From assembly GCF_010015445.1 (NCBI RefSeq), contig NC_053118.1, positions 7,501,781 to 7,565,780 on the forward strand: a DNA stretch of 64,000 nucleotides, written 5' to 3'. This DNA comes from Perca fluviatilis (lineage: Eukaryota; Chordata; Actinopteri; Perciformes; Percidae). Made by a program: the position numbers and the translations under genes. The notes below the pieces were generated by a model. The model was not told the DNA's origin, ran no database searches, and saw nothing but the letters and a program-made list of their open reading frames with translations. Positions 23,578 to 35,383 of this stretch are shown piece after piece. Every line of letters begins with the position of its first letter. Position 1 is the first letter of the stretch.

Positions 23578-26500
23578 CTGTGGGAAAAGGAGAACATGCC
23601 ATCACATTCAAATTACTTCTACAACTCCTACACTGAGTAACTAATCTTCAGTCAGACAAAAGGCACCTCAGCTCCACAATGCACTACCATATTATTACAT
23701 TGAAAATAACTATTTATGTTTATCAATTCCAACCCATATTGTCTTTTAGGATAGAGTGTGTGGTTCAACATGAAGGGCTGATGCACACACCCAGATAGGT
23801 TGGTGTTAGCACTCTGTAGAGAGTGACAACAGCAAAGGACTGCTTTTACAGTAGATATTGTTCCTACAGAAGCATTTATAAAAGAAGGAAGCTTATATTC
23901 GATATGTCTCTTTAGCTGCTAAATGTTCCGCTATGTTCACCAGCTTGTTTCTGACGGTCCCTCTGCTGTTTGCTGCTGAGCAGGTAGAGTTCTGTGGCTT
24001 TTTACAGCTTTCTTTCTCTGAAATCGCCGCCATGAGAGCGCTGAGAGTGAACCAGAACAGTAAAGTTGTGGGTCGGACAGATAAACAATGAGCTGAAACT
24101 GTATAAAGCTCTGTAAAGACGAGGGGAGCTGCACATTCAGCTGATTAGGTACATTGTTGTGATAAAAATATTGATTATAGTCGCTAAATATCTATCAACC
24201 AATACAACTAAATAGGTTTGAAAACCCAGCCCCCCCTTTGCTCTCCTACCAGCTATCCTACCTTAAATAATAATGTCCCTTGGGTTTGCAATTGACAATG
24301 AGACATCCCCCAAAAAAAGGAAATACACTACATTAAGGAAGGAAATATATGCAATTTCATAGGGCATGTTAAAAGTTTAGCTCCCTATAAACATCAATAT
24401 ATCACTGCAACATTAGGGTGAGAGCGTGTAACTTTTGTAAGAAGAAATAAAGAAGCAATCTTTCCCTACGTTTTTCAGTTTCGGCTTGACTTAATCTGGT
24501 ATGACCAGAGCTTCTGGTGGCTAATGTTAGCAACACCGACATACAGTAGATATTGCTGTCACTGGGGACGACCTCTAGCTTACCCAGTAGAGTGTGCGCC
24601 CCATGTATGAGTCCTTGGCAGCGGCTCGGGTTTGAATCTGACCCAGGCTGCATGTTGTATCCCTTCTATCCCTTCCCCCCTTTCCTGTCTGTCTATCGTC
24701 TATCACTATCTTAACTAAATAAAAGTAGATATTGCTGTCAGTTTACTGACCTGTTATAGTAGGTTAAAGTACTCAGCTTTATCGTGAAATTATCACGTTG
24801 CTGCTGTGATGTTACATAGTCTCACTTAAACTGTGAATCTTTTTTTCTGAAATGTTCTATCATTTTGATAAATGGATTAAATTCAGTGTCACCACAGATG
24901 GAAGGCTCAGTGAAAAAGTTGGTCCACACCATCTGGAGGCCAGTAGAGAAAAGGAATCCTCACCATATTTCTTTGAGTGCTGTGTTGTGAGCCAGGGCCT
25001 CAGCAAGGTGTTTGATCCCATCCACAGTGAACTGGTTGCTGATTAACCTGCACACAATATACACAGCAGGAGAGTTTCAGACGGTCCATGTCAGAGCGTG
25101 CTATCCAACAGGTTCTCAGCCACGGAGACAGCATGTGAGTGAATACAGAGTGTGTTCATGCATGGGTGTTGTCTTTACCAGAGGTGGCATAAACCCGTGT
25201 TCGCCTGGACCAACTGGGCAAAGTGTGGAGCTGCTTCATCAGTCAACTCATTCTGCACCAACCTGCAGCAGCACACACAGGTTATTCTCTACACAGTATT
25301 TCTCTTACAAATGTGAAATCTCTGAGCTGAAACGGCGCGACCGGCCTACCAGAATATCCTGAGGACGCTGTTCTCTTTCAGCGCTTCTGCCAGGCACTTG
25401 CCACCTTTAGATGTGATGCTATTGGCTGCGAGACTAGAACACAGAAACACAGTAACTACTCCGTTTAATCAAGGAGTTTAAACCAGCAGGTTTTTATTGT
25501 CGCTATAGGTAGCTGCCTTCTCACCTGAGGTTGGTCAGACTGGGGTGGCGCCTCAGAGCTTCTGCAAATGCTTCTGCTCCCTCATCGCCGACACAGTTCC
25601 CCCACATTCTGCAAGCAAACACATCAAAACCGTTGTCTGAGCCACATCAGGAAGCATGATGCCACTTAAAAGGGCCTGCCTTACTTAATCCTTCAAGAAA
25701 TAATTAAATTTGACATCCTTTTCATGCTTTAATTTCTCGTTAAAGAGCACACACACGTCCATCAAGATAACAGTCCTCTCTAATTTAACATGCGTTATTC
25801 ACCAAGGGTTTTTAATGCCTCGGGCCGGATGCCTGTCAAGTCAGCCCCAAAACTTATCTTGGACGTATTCTAAGGGTTTCGCAAATTTGGGTTACATCAT
25901 CACATGTAAATAATGCCTAAGTTTTTTTAAAATAACATGTTACGTATGTTTTGTGTCACCCGAAATAGTGATGAAACATTTCTTTTGTCACCATCTGAAA
26001 CATTCCTCCATTAATCATCTCTAGTTGCTCCCACTGCTTTCATGAGCACAGCGGGACAACGACATCCTGCATCAAGTGAACTTATATTAATATTAATATT
26101 AAACAGCAAACGAGTCTTACCCCACATCAAATATAGAAGTGCTCTTCTGAATCGCGCTGGCCAAAAACCTCCCACCAACACCAGTGATCCTGTTTTTACC
26201 AAACCTAAGGACAAAGAAATGTCAACATAAATTAAAGAGACCACTACATATTAACTTTACAATTATTATAAACTACTATATTATTCTAATTTGATATTGG
26301 TACAAGTTAGAAACATACTTGAGGACTCGCAGCTTTGGACATGTCTCAATTATCTGAGCAACCAGCTTGGCTCCAACATCTGTGATGTGGTTGTTGTAAA
26401 GCCTGAGGACACAAATGCAGACGAGGGTAAAAGATTCTGTTTCGCTCTCAGAAAAACAACGCAGAATTTTACTTCACTAACAATTGTTAGGGAAGTAGCC

Positions 26501-29500
26501 TACCATACTTCCTAGTTGGCATTTGTGTTGCCAAAAATACAACTGTCAAGTCAGTATGTTTTCCAAAAGTCATGAATGAGCTTTCAATCCAGCAACATGA
26601 ACTCTTCCTAACATCCTCAGAAAATGGATGAATCTATAACTCCGACTGGCTGTTTGTGTCCACGTACATTCACTCAAGTACTGCATACAGTTTAGATATT
26701 TATATTTTAGGAAGCAAAACAAATCATTTCACAGCTAGAGTGGCTTGTTACTTTTTAGATTACAATTTTAAATAAAAAGCACATGATAATCTTGAAAACA
26801 ACAAGGCATTTTAAAGATTAAATCAGTGGTTCCCAACCTTTTTGGCTTTTGAACCTTTTGAAAAAAAACAACAGTGCCAAGATGGAACAGAAGTGTGATG
26901 TCTCACTCTGTTGCTAAAACAGAGAGCTCAACACACAGGGTGAAAAGAGGAGCTGCAGCAAGGTGCAGTACCACAAATATATAGGTGTTTTCTGAAAATG
27001 AAACCACATGAACCTATTCTGGTACAACCTCTATACAATTATGAACCTGAAAATGAGCATAATATGGGCACTTTAATTAGGATTTTGAATGCAGAACTTG
27101 TAACAGAAGCTGTGTTTGAAACCGTTCCCTATCAAAGAAATAGTGCGTTCGCCATTTTGTAGTGGTGTTTGAATTCTCAGCGGTTAATTTCATTCACTAT
27201 AAAATACAGACAATGCACAGCTAATCTGAGTGTACATACAATGTAACCTACATTTTACTCCCGTGTACCACAATGCACAACGTGGTCATGTTTTCCCAGA
27301 AGAAGCAGAAGGACCCGCGGAAACTGAAAAGGGAAAATGGAGCACTAAACAGTGGAAATGTAACATGTAACATATTTAATGTAAACCCTTTACTATTCTC
27401 CTGAGTGCTCGCTTTGTTTCAGGGATGTATTAGAAGTATTTTAGTTTCGGTTTGTTCACATAATGCTGGGCGCGTCTGCCTCCGTCACACAAACAACGGG
27501 CGCATCTCCTGACGCAAGTCACGCAACAATGTGTTTTCAGTGAGTGTCTGAAATCTGGTTTGGTCGTTAAACCACTATATAAGGAATAGTGAATAAGTGA
27601 ATGACGAAATGGTTTCCAACACAGCTAGAGTATTCTTGTTGTATTGGTACATTTACTTGAGTAAACGATCTAAATATTTCTACCACCTCTGGTACACATG
27701 TATCTTACTCACCCCAAGACCTCCACCACTTTGTGCTTACACAGCTCCTCTGCCAGAACCTCCATGCTGCTGTCAGACAGCTGGTTGACGCACAATCTGA
27801 AGACAATCTTTGGTTAGATGAGTTACAGACTTTATGATGGAGATTAGAAGGTAGTTTAAACAGGTTTGTAGTTTTTACCTCACTACCGTCATCTTACTGA
27901 AGGAGGGCCTCAGCTGCATCACCCCATAGTCGCTGATGTTGTTGTTGTCCATGTCGAGGCCCAGCAGCTTCTGCCGGTGCTGCAGCACAAAGTTCAGGGC
28001 CGTGCAGTCCCCTGAGTACACGTTACAGTAGCCCAGCTTGATCAAGCCCGCTGTGATGCCTTTCGCTGTCATCTGAGCGATGTCTTTGCTCCCCGTCTCA
28101 AAGATGCACCTCAGCATCCACAGGAAGTTGGGCAGAACATGAACTTTCTTGCCCTCTTCGCCGTTGTAGTGGGGTAAGCCATGGAGGTGGGACTTTACAC
28201 TGGTGGAAAGGTAGGACTTCAGTAAGGCCCGTTTTTTCTTTAGTAACACTGGAGACACCAGATGCTCCATCAGGCCGCTGTGAGCCTTGGACAGCAGTCC
28301 ACACAGGAACAGATTAGTGAACTGAAGGTGGTCATTAGTTGCAAATGGATGCTTTTCACCGGACTTTGAGGAGCCACAGATGCAGAAGTCAAAAGGCAGA
28401 CAGGACGTTTCTCTTTTCCTGCTGCACTCGGTGAAGAACTTGAGGATGGAGCTGGCAGCAGCCTGCTCATCCAACACCAGAGCAAATGCTGCCAGGAAAG
28501 ACTGGAGGGTGATATGAAGGACTTCAAATGTAGCAGGGCCTCCACTGGCGTCGTACTCACTGACGGGTCGAAGAAAGCCCAGGGTCAGGTCCTCCTCTGT
28601 CAGGCCGCACGCACTGATCTCCTCTTGGCTGCAAATGAAGCTACCTCTCTCCAAAACCTGAAGTGCTAGTTTGGCAAATGCTGCGAGAGGCCGGAGCCCG
28701 GCTTTGAATGTGTCCGAGGCACAGCGACTGCTTTTCTTCAGCAGGGACGGGGCAGGCAAGGCCGAGCGGCTGAGGAACACCTCAGACAGCAGCAGGAAGA
28801 TGTCCGTGAGTGTGATGCAGGTTTCAGGCAGATGGAAGCTGTCGTGCATGGTGTGCAGGTGCCTAAAGCTCTTGAATACAATCCAGCAGAAGAGCGGGGT
28901 GGAGCAGAGGCCGCAGAGGTGGGGGCTAGCATCCAGCTGGACTGACACCAGCTCTCGGTGCTCCTGCTCCTTGAAGTGCAGATGGATGTAGGTCTTCAGA
29001 TGAGCTGGGGAGAAGCCACGCAGAGCCACCTTCTTCCTGATCACCCTACTCTGGATCTCGGTCCCTGTCCGGGCCGTCAGCACCTTATGGGAGCCCTGGA
29101 GTAGTTTCCCGCAGAGCAAGCTGACGAGCAGCTGGAGGGGGTGCGCCTTGGCTTCTGGAGACACCACTTCAGCAACATTCATCAGGTCATTCGTCTGAAT
29201 CTCATCGTAGCCATCGAATGTAAAAAGAACCTTCTCCGGGAAGCGCAGGATGTAGTCGAACACCTCATGGTCTGGATCTTGATCTGGAGAGCAGTTGTAT
29301 TTGAACAAAAGGTCTCGGAGGGAGATCTGTTCTGTGTCCTTGATGATGCTGAACATCCTGCAGCGGAACTTAAAGAAGAAGATGGCGTCCGTCTGCAGCT
29401 CTTTCTTGGACCAGAGGTTCTGGAGCTTCTGTAGGAGGATGGATTTGCCCACACCGGCATCCCCCATCACATAGATGGTTTCCCCTTGGGGATTGAAGAC

Positions 29501-31439
29501 CGCATGGTCTCCTAGGAGCTGATCCAGACTCTCTAAGAAGCCCAAACTCTCATTGCAGTCGTTCAACAGTTCCATCAGTGTGTCAGTGTAGAGGTCCTCC
29601 AGACGGCTCTCCTCTTGCTGGCCATATGACATGATAAAGCACGTGTCCCGGATCATCTCATGCCTCAACTTCTCACAGTACCTGCTGACTGAGGAGGTAC
29701 ACAGTCAGTTAGTGCAATATTAGTCTCACACTGCCAGACCTTTCTCCACAGTGCTGCGGAGGAAGGTCTGGCTAGTCCAAAAAGCATTCTGAGAGATGGG
29801 AGAAAAAACTGCCCTGGTTTATTGGCATTTCTTTAAACCAATCACAATCATCTTAGGCGGTGCTAAGCGCCGGATGCAATCACGGTGCCTCTGCAAAATA
29901 GTCTCCAAAAGGAACTTGTTTTGGTGGAAAACTACTAAAAGTTTTAGTGGTGCAACAGAAAACTCAGATTGGACCGATAGTCTAGCTAGCTGTCTGGATT
30001 TACCCTGCAGAGATCTGAGGAGCAGTTAACCATAGTCCTCAGAAATCCACCGGAGTTTAGAACGCCAACACAAAGAAAGAGGAAGGTGAAGGACATCCGG
30101 CTAAAAATGAGGGACATCCTGTGGAATTTCCCGCGGAATTCCCCGTGTCATTGATATAGAAGCTTTTAGTGATATTGTAAGGTCCAGGGATGTTTCTATT
30201 TAGGACAATCTGCGACTTCTGGGCTGAAGATGTGGAAGCTCCTTAAAGCTGCATCCTATCTAATTTCCAGCAGGGGGCGACTCCCCTAGCTCCAAAAAGA
30301 AGTCTGTTTCTAAAGAAGTCTATGATAAAATTAACCTACTTCTCAGTAAACATTTTCATAATGAGTCTCAATCTCTAGTTTCAAGTCTTCTTCAATACAG
30401 CATGATGTTCAAGTTGTAAATTCATTTTAAAATACGGCAGTAATTAATAATAATTAGCTTCACCACCACTTAAAATGCCAGTTACACATGAGTGAATCAG
30501 TAATCAGAATCTTAAACTATGTTTTGCATAACAAGTGTTTTTAATCCCAATATTTAAAATTATTTCTACTGCTTCTGTACTTCTACTGAAGCATTTTGAA
30601 AGCAGAAATTCTTCTTGCTACAGGGTGGACAGAATAGCAGAAACAATATGATGCAATACAATATAACAGCATCACAAAAACGACCTCCAAATTGAAAGTT
30701 ATAACTTTCATGAAGGTTGGATTTATTCAATGTCATTGTAAATGAGGGCCGCCCCTCTATGATCTTTTGAGTTAGCCATGTGTTCCTCATTTGTGATTGA
30801 TTTGTTGTTTGTATATCTTACAACAGAGCAAACCTAAGGCTGACTTAACTCTCTAACACATTCTCTAAGACATTTGGGCCTTTTAGTGGCACAAACACCC
30901 TTACATAATACCTATGAAGCATAAATAAAAGAACATCTGGTGACCTAGAGCAGCATTAGTAACACTTACTGGGATCTGTGTTAACCACTGTCATCACCGT
31001 AACATCCCTGCTCGGGGTGTAGTCGATCTCTTTCAGCCATGGCTGCAGGTCTATGTACGCGTCACATACTTTATATATGATGTAAATAAAGTATTCACAG
31101 GCCTCCTCCCCTTTGCATTGGACTAGATCCAGGATTTTGCGCACCTAGAAAACAATCGCAGGAAAGAATGTCTGTGTTGGTTGAGAATTTCACAACCTTT
31201 GCTTTTTATTTTTTGATATTTTACAGAGAGATAAGACGTGTGTTGTAGGTGCATTTTCCTGCCTGTTCTGGCTTGGTGACGGTTCGCTGTACGATCTCAA
31301 CATCTTCTTCACAGATGAAGCCACAGGCCAACAGGTTGTCCAGGATGCACTGAACGCTCCTCAGCCTGGACACCAGCAGCTCTCTGTGGTAGGTGAGGGT
31401 GTTTAGGCACGACGCCCGGGATTCTTCTATCTGACCCAT
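23505..31439 (-). CDS. nod1: NOD1-like cytosolic pattern-recognition receptor, complete, 10 coding exons
   Basis: Intracellular sensor of the NLR family. In vertebrates NOD1 detects iE-DAP-type peptidoglycan fragments and signals through RIPK2 via its CARD. Coding exons on the minus strand: 31263-31439, 30970-31144, 29 kb NACHT exon 27879-29688, LRR exons 27713-27796, 26319-26402, 26121-26204, 25525-25608, 25350-25433, 25179-25262, 24964-25047, and last exon 23505-23577. Phases match at every junction and the sum is 2,823 bases, about 940 residues, close to the usual ~950. Domain order is CARD, NACHT, winged-helix/NAD region, then LRRs. The start is the ATG at 31439. All introns are GT-AG except the first, which appears to use a GC donor. 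Introns hold SINE and MITE insertions. Assignment to NOD1 rather than NOD2 rests on the single CARD and the sequence of the NACHT and LRR parts. Confidence 0.93.
24564..24726 (+). mobile_element. tRNA-derived SINE in the last nod1 intron
   Basis: Has a box A-like word (CTCTAGCTTACCCAGTAGAG), a box B-like word (GGGTTTGAATCTGACCC), a pyrimidine-rich body and an AAATAAAAG tail, in the order expected of a tRNA-derived SINE. It lies in antisense orientation to nod1, which is neutral for splicing. Confidence 0.75.
24964..25047 (-). CDS. nod1: nod1 LRR exon 7 (84 bp)
   Basis: One repeat (LISNQFTVDGIKHLAEAL) flanked by TGCAG and GTGAGG. The following 1.4 kb intron contains a SINE. Confidence 0.92.
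25179..25262 (-). CDS. nod1: nod1 LRR exon 6 (84 bp)
   Basis: One repeat (LVQNELTDEAAPHFAQLV) flanked by TGCAG and GTAAAG, in phase with its neighbours. Confidence 0.92.
25350..25433 (-). CDS. nod1: nod1 LRR exon 5 (84 bp)
   Basis: One repeat (LAANSITSKGGKCLAEAL) flanked by TCTAG and GTAGGC. The 91-base intron before it is near the minimum for fish. Confidence 0.92.
25525..25608 (-). CDS. nod1: nod1 LRR exon 4 (84 bp)
   Basis: One repeat (MWGNCVGDEGAEAFAEAL) flanked by TGCAG and GTGAGA, in phase with its neighbours. Confidence 0.92.
26121..26204 (-). CDS. nod1: nod1 LRR exon 3 (84 bp)
   Basis: One repeat (FGKNRITGVGGRFLASAI) flanked by CTTAG and GTAAGA, in phase with its neighbours. Confidence 0.92.
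26319..26402 (-). CDS. nod1: nod1 LRR exon 2 (84 bp)
   Basis: One repeat (LYNNHITDVGAKLVAQI) flanked by CTCAG and GTATGT, in phase with its neighbours. The preceding 1.3 kb intron contains dispersed repeats. Confidence 0.92.
26825..27080. mobile_element. Dispersed repeat fragments in nod1 intron
   Basis: CAGTGGTTCCCAACCTTTTT is a Charlie-like hAT end. AAAATGAGCATAATATGGGC at about 27051 belongs to another common fish repeat. Both are fragments and boundaries are uncertain. Confidence 0.45.
27713..27796 (-). CDS. nod1: nod1 LRR exon 1 (84 bp)
   Basis: Encodes one leucine-rich repeat (LCVNQLSDSSMEVLAEEL) between AG and GTGAGT, with phase 2 on both sides, continuing the arginine codon split from the NACHT exon. 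Confidence 0.92.
27879..29688 (-). CDS. nod1: nod1 exon 3: NACHT and helical domains
   Basis: An 1,810-base exon, as is typical for NLR genes, preceded by CCTCAG and followed by GTAAAA. It carries the P-loop GDAGVGKS (around residue 195 of the protein), the Walker B region LFTFDGYDE, the sensor-like LLTARTG-equivalent VLTARTG, the winged-helix segment LCSTPLFCWIVFKS and the start of the LRR region (LGLDMDNNNISDYGV). There are no internal stops. The catalytic ATP-binding residues look intact. Confidence 0.96.
29715..30330. mobile_element. Two dispersed MITE-like repeats in the CARD-NACHT intron
   Basis: About 29735-30150 includes a local palindrome (AGACCTTTCTCCACAG against GAGGAAGGTCTGG) and ends near GAATTTCCCGCGGAATTCC. 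About 30245-30330 carries the CAGCAGGGGGCGACTC word. Both look like abundant fish elements. No protein is encoded and the superfamily is not determined. Confidence 0.5.
30970..31144 (-). CDS. nod1: nod1 exon 2: second half of CARD
   Basis: Opens after a TTTTCTAG acceptor with VRKILDLVQCKGEEA and ends in VVNTDP plus one base before GTAAGT. It encodes the remaining CARD helices (YIDLQPWLKEI) and the linker. Confidence 0.92.
31263..31439 (-). CDS. nod1: nod1 exon 1: start codon and first half of CARD
   Basis: Begins at ATG (MGQIEESRASCL) and covers the first helices of the CARD (HRELLVSRLRSVQCILDNLL). The expected exon end is at ...TKPEQ, where the next exon resumes with VRKILDLVQ. The bases after CAG are GCAGGA, so the donor would be the rarer GC type. 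No GT occurs at a compatible phase. Confidence 0.85.
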
Positions 31440-31724
31440 ATTTGCTGCACAACAGTGACCTGTGTGGGATTACAGATGACAAGACAGCTAAACTGTACTG
31501 TAAGCCTTTTATCTTGTCCAACTCTCTCTAGAATCCCATTTTAGATCCGAAAATTACAGTAAGACCAGCCACAATGGTTGACATCTTCCAACATACAGAC
31601 TTCACTGATCATCACAGATATTGTAATCGGACTCCCATACCCAATGATAATGGCATAAATCTGTAGGCTAATTGTTCTGATGAGTCTGGATAATAATTTC
31701 AAATGTCTGAACTCCTCGTTACGT
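31440..31724. other. Presumed nod1 5' flank
   Basis: Sequence directly upstream of the nod1 start codon, probably containing the 5' untranslated region. No TATA box, CpG-rich patch or further CARD coding was seen. Non-coding 5' exons may lie further upstream. Confidence 0.4.
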
Positions 31725-32050
31725 GCATTGTATAAAGTGCTTGAAAACAATATTTGAGTAAAAGCACAAGTATGTTACCAGAAAATGACTTTGGTAGAAG
31801 TTAAAGTCACCTTTTAGAACATTACTTGAGTAAAAGTCTTAAAGTATCTGATATTTACTGAACTGGAGTATCAAAAGTAATTTTCTGATATTAAATGTAC
31901 TTAAGTATTAGAAGTAAAGAAAAACTTTGATAATGTATTGTTTTTTTGTTTTTTTTTTGTTTTTATTGTATTGAAATGTAGTGGAGTCAAAAAGTATACA
32001 TTTTATTTTGTTCAAAGGACTTTAAGTTTCATATCTTAAGTTTGTATTTT
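31725..32050. mobile_element. Partial hAT copy related to the element at 19155-20943
   Basis: Shares the series of words TTGTATAAAGT, GAGTAAAAG, CTTAAAGTATCTGATAT and AAAAGTAATTTTCTGATAT with the right arm of the 19155-20943 element read in reverse. A piece of the other arm (GTAGTGGAGTCAAAAAGTAT) follows. It looks internally deleted. Confidence 0.65.
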
Positions 32051-32379
32051 TATACATTTTATTCATCAGAACTTTAAAGGTCCCATGACATGCTGATTTT
32101 TGGATGCTTTTATATAGGCCTTAGTGGTCCCCTAATACTGTATCGGCCGATATATCGGAATATCGGATTTTTAAATCACCAAATATTTGTATCGATATCC
32201 TAGCCTTAAAAATCCTTTAGCAGTCGGGCTCTACTTGTAATGTGGCTAATTTGAGTTCAAACTATAAAACCATGAAATGACCTTAAATTGAATCGGTTGG
32301 GCAGTAATTTATTTAAATTTGGAATGTAGCCTTCTTATGAAATGTCTAAGAGTGTTTTGACCCTTTTCTTACTTTTGAC

Positions 32380-32717
32380 TAGGGCTGCACAATATGAGGA
32401 AAATATGCGATAACTTTGTTGATATACATTATAGAATAACAATATTAATTGCGATAAGTACAGAGATATTTTAAAGTGTAACCAGTTCTGCATTTCAGCG
32501 GCTTTCAGTATTCTGCTAAACTACAATTGCTTGTTGAATTTAAAACAAATGAAATATTTTCCAACATTCTTTCATTGAACACTGAATTGAATAACACAAC
32601 AACTAAATCTGTGTCTGTGTCTTTTGCAATATGTCGCAGCCTTTCACAACATGTTTATTGCGCCAGTTGATATCACAATGACGATTAAAAAAAAAAAAGA
32701 CACATTGTGCAGCCCTA
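32380..32717. mobile_element. Small hAT MITE (338 bp) with perfect 8-bp target duplication
   Basis: The termini TAGGGCTGCACAAT and ATTGTGCAGCCCTA are exact inverted repeats. The 8-mer CTTTTGAC flanks both sides (32372-32379 and 32718-32725). The interior has no coding capacity. It belongs to the GGGCTGCACAAT/GATAT group widespread in fish. Confidence 0.92.
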
Positions 32718-32984
32718 CTTTTGACTTCTGTTTGCTGTTCCTGTTTGAATTTTTGTTTCCATCATCTTTACCTCAGTGTAGATTTGAGTGGTTGAAGTAC
32801 ACCTCTGTACCTTTGGAAGTGAACACAGTGTGTGTACACACATGCTTCATTGTGTAAAATATTAATAAGCATATTGTTCTAAAAGAAATACACAAAATTG
32901 CATCTAACAAGAACTTTACTAGATTGAAAGCTGCCCGAAAGTTGTTTTGTTATCATTGTGACATGTCCATGCTGTAAATAAATT

Positions 32985-33240
32985 TGATAGATAGATAGAT
33001 AGGTAGATTTTTATTGATCCAAAAAATGGGAAATTCCAGGGTTGCAGCAGCAAAATATCAGACACACAGCACACATACATAATATACATGAAATAATAGG
33101 ATACAATATACATGAGATAATAATAGAATAGAATATAAGAACAAATAATTTAAAATATATACAAGTTGGGAATAAAAATGTACAACTGTTCAACTAGTAA
33201 TGATAAAGCTGTAGATAATTGTGCAAGGTGCACATTCAAC
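32985..33240 (-). mobile_element. LINE 3' tail, antisense
   Basis: Reads in reverse as a 3' UTR ending in GGATCAATAAAAATC followed by a CTATCTATC tail, the standard 3' end of fish L2/Rex-like retrotransposons. The 5' part is missing. Confidence 0.6.
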
Positions 33241-33299
33241 GAATTTAGATAAGATAATGCCCAATATTTGTAGATAACAATCCCTCTTCTGTGTCACAG

Positions 33300-33860
33300 C
33301 TTGTTTTTTTTTTTGGTTTTTTTTATTGGTTTATTTGATAGGGACCATGCATATTTATGAACACTGTTGTATAAAAACACCATGTAAATATGCCAGAATT
33401 AGTAAAAAATAACTACTTTCCATCTGCAGTCCCTAGGCAGGTGAAATAAGACTAACATAGAGACAACAGCGCTCATTCATTATACATTAAAAGGTACACA
33501 TAATGGTGACATTGACAAAACAAACAAGCAAAACTAAAATACATGATAACGTTATTTATCCACTTTATAATGCATTCAATTTAGCAGTGAAAGTGTTTGG
33601 GTAAAGAAATGTGTGACTGTTATAAGTGAGTGCATCTCTGGTTTTCTATAAGCCACTGTTATAAAGGAGTTTTAAAAGTGGTCCTAACTCGTTTAAGGGT
33701 TCCTTTTGTGTTTACAGTGATCAGGTCCTCAGTGAAGAAGTTTTATATGACTCACACAAACGACAACTACAACGCCCAGTGGCTCTCCTGTCAACTGTCC
33801 CAAAATATGCTCCGCGTATTCTTTACAGTAACCTTACCCCTGTTTGTAATACATCAGAAA
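33300..33860. mobile_element. Probable retrotransposon remnant
   Basis: Poly-T/poly-G-T rich start followed by a sequence reading in reverse as GGTCCCTATCAAATAAACC. It is probably an antisense LINE tail. The protein-like frames are not recognised. Confidence 0.35.
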
Positions 33861-34780
33861 TAAATACGTCATTAACACAGACGGAAATTGGGAAAACACA
33901 AAAGGCAAGGTAGCATTTTTCGACAATAAATCGTGAGGACAGCGGCGGCTACATCAGCTGTTTGCTATATATCCAGCCAGAGGGAAGCTAACGTAAACTG
34001 TTCTGGCTCCAGTCCAGTAGAAACACAATGCTAGGCTACATGACGACAAAATAACCCTACCATTTGTGTTGCGTCAATATGTTGTAAAGCATTCTTTCTA
34101 TGCTGTAAAGACTGCACTTCAGAGGAAAAGCCAAGTTGTTAAAAAAGAACTTACTGTTACTTTGTGTTCACCATGTCTGCTGCGTCTACAGTCCGTGGAT
34201 GTATTAAGAGAAAGGTCCGCTGTTCTTTCTGTTGTAGGAAGTGAAAGCATTCAGAAGCACCCGCGTCATTTCGCTCAACAATTTCACAACTGTGCTACTT
34301 TCATGTGCACACGAAAATGTAGTATTTTTTACCCTTGTACCTTTACTAACTACAATGTCAGCTTGTTGCAGTTTTTCTTGATTGCTTTGACGCAGCAGTC
34401 AACTCAAACTCCACATTTTTCAAAACAGTTAACACACAGGCCCGAACAATGGCAATCATGGTCAAAATGACACATTTTGTTTGCAAAAGGCTCTAACCGT
34501 GCCAAAACATTTAAAATATGCAACAAAAGCATTTTTTTTTTTTGCCATCAAACAACACAACTTGCAAACAAGTGTATGAGCTCTTCCAATCAACCATTAC
34601 ACAGTGGACAACAAAATACTAAAAACAGCACTCATTGCTTGTCATGTTTTGCTAGCTTGCATGTATGGTCAATACACCATGCTGTCCTTTTGTCTGTATG
34701 GACAGTTTTCAACTTTACGTAACTTAAACTTTTCTTCAAATCTTTTACTAGTGTCTATGTATAGTTAATGATGATTATTC
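33861..34780. other. Non-coding interval without identified features
   Basis: Moderately balanced composition at 33900-34060. Two adjacent open frames (34066-34470 and 34477-34722) have no recognisable domain and biased, random-looking composition, so I do not call them. Confidence 0.4.
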
Positions 34781-35080
34781 TATTTTTGATATATTGTGTT
34801 GCCTGTTGTACTTGAATAGATAGAGAATTTGCACTGACACTATCTTGCACTATGATGCCATTGCACTTTTCTGCATTTTTTTCCACACCGCTCCTTTAAA
34901 CATGCTACAACCAAACTTTACTGGGGCACACTATTGATATATTTCTATTTATGTAGTATGTGTGCTTGGATGTCATATGTCATATGTCTGTGTGCCTATG
35001 TGGATATATGTTGTGTATAAGCTATTGGACACCTTCATTTCCTTTGGGATAAATAAAGTATCTCTATCTATCTATTACTG
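34781..35080 (+). mobile_element. LINE 3' tail
   Basis: Ends CTTTGGGATAAATAAAGTAT followed by a CTATCTATCTATT tail, typical of fish non-LTR elements. No coding part remains. Confidence 0.6.
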
Positions 35081-35383
35081 GACGTAGCTTTCATGCCAGA
35101 GCCATTTGTTGTCAAATTTGCCTTCTTGCAAAGAATTGGATCCAGAATCAGAAATGATGCAAATTTTATTGACAGTGGCTAAAAACTGAAATACTGTAAA
35201 TATTACACAAAATACATGTAAACCAAAATGAAATCTATAAGAGTATAAGAAATTAAGAAAATAAAAATAAAATGTGTCAATCCAATGAGAAAGGGTTAAC
35301 ACATTTGCAAGAGGTGTCTTCTGCTCTGCTGAGACAGTGATGATGAAAACCAAGTAGATCCCAGTTTCTTTAAGCAGGTCAGT

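Noticed and set aside
28671..29460. Plus-strand and out-of-frame ORFs inside the nod1 NACHT exon
   Set aside because: Shadows of the real coding strand, which has conserved NACHT motifs and consistent splice sites.
34066..34722. Two adjacent plus-strand frames of 134 and 81 codons
   Set aside because: No recognisable domain, no splice or promoter context and random-looking composition in a repeat-rich interval.
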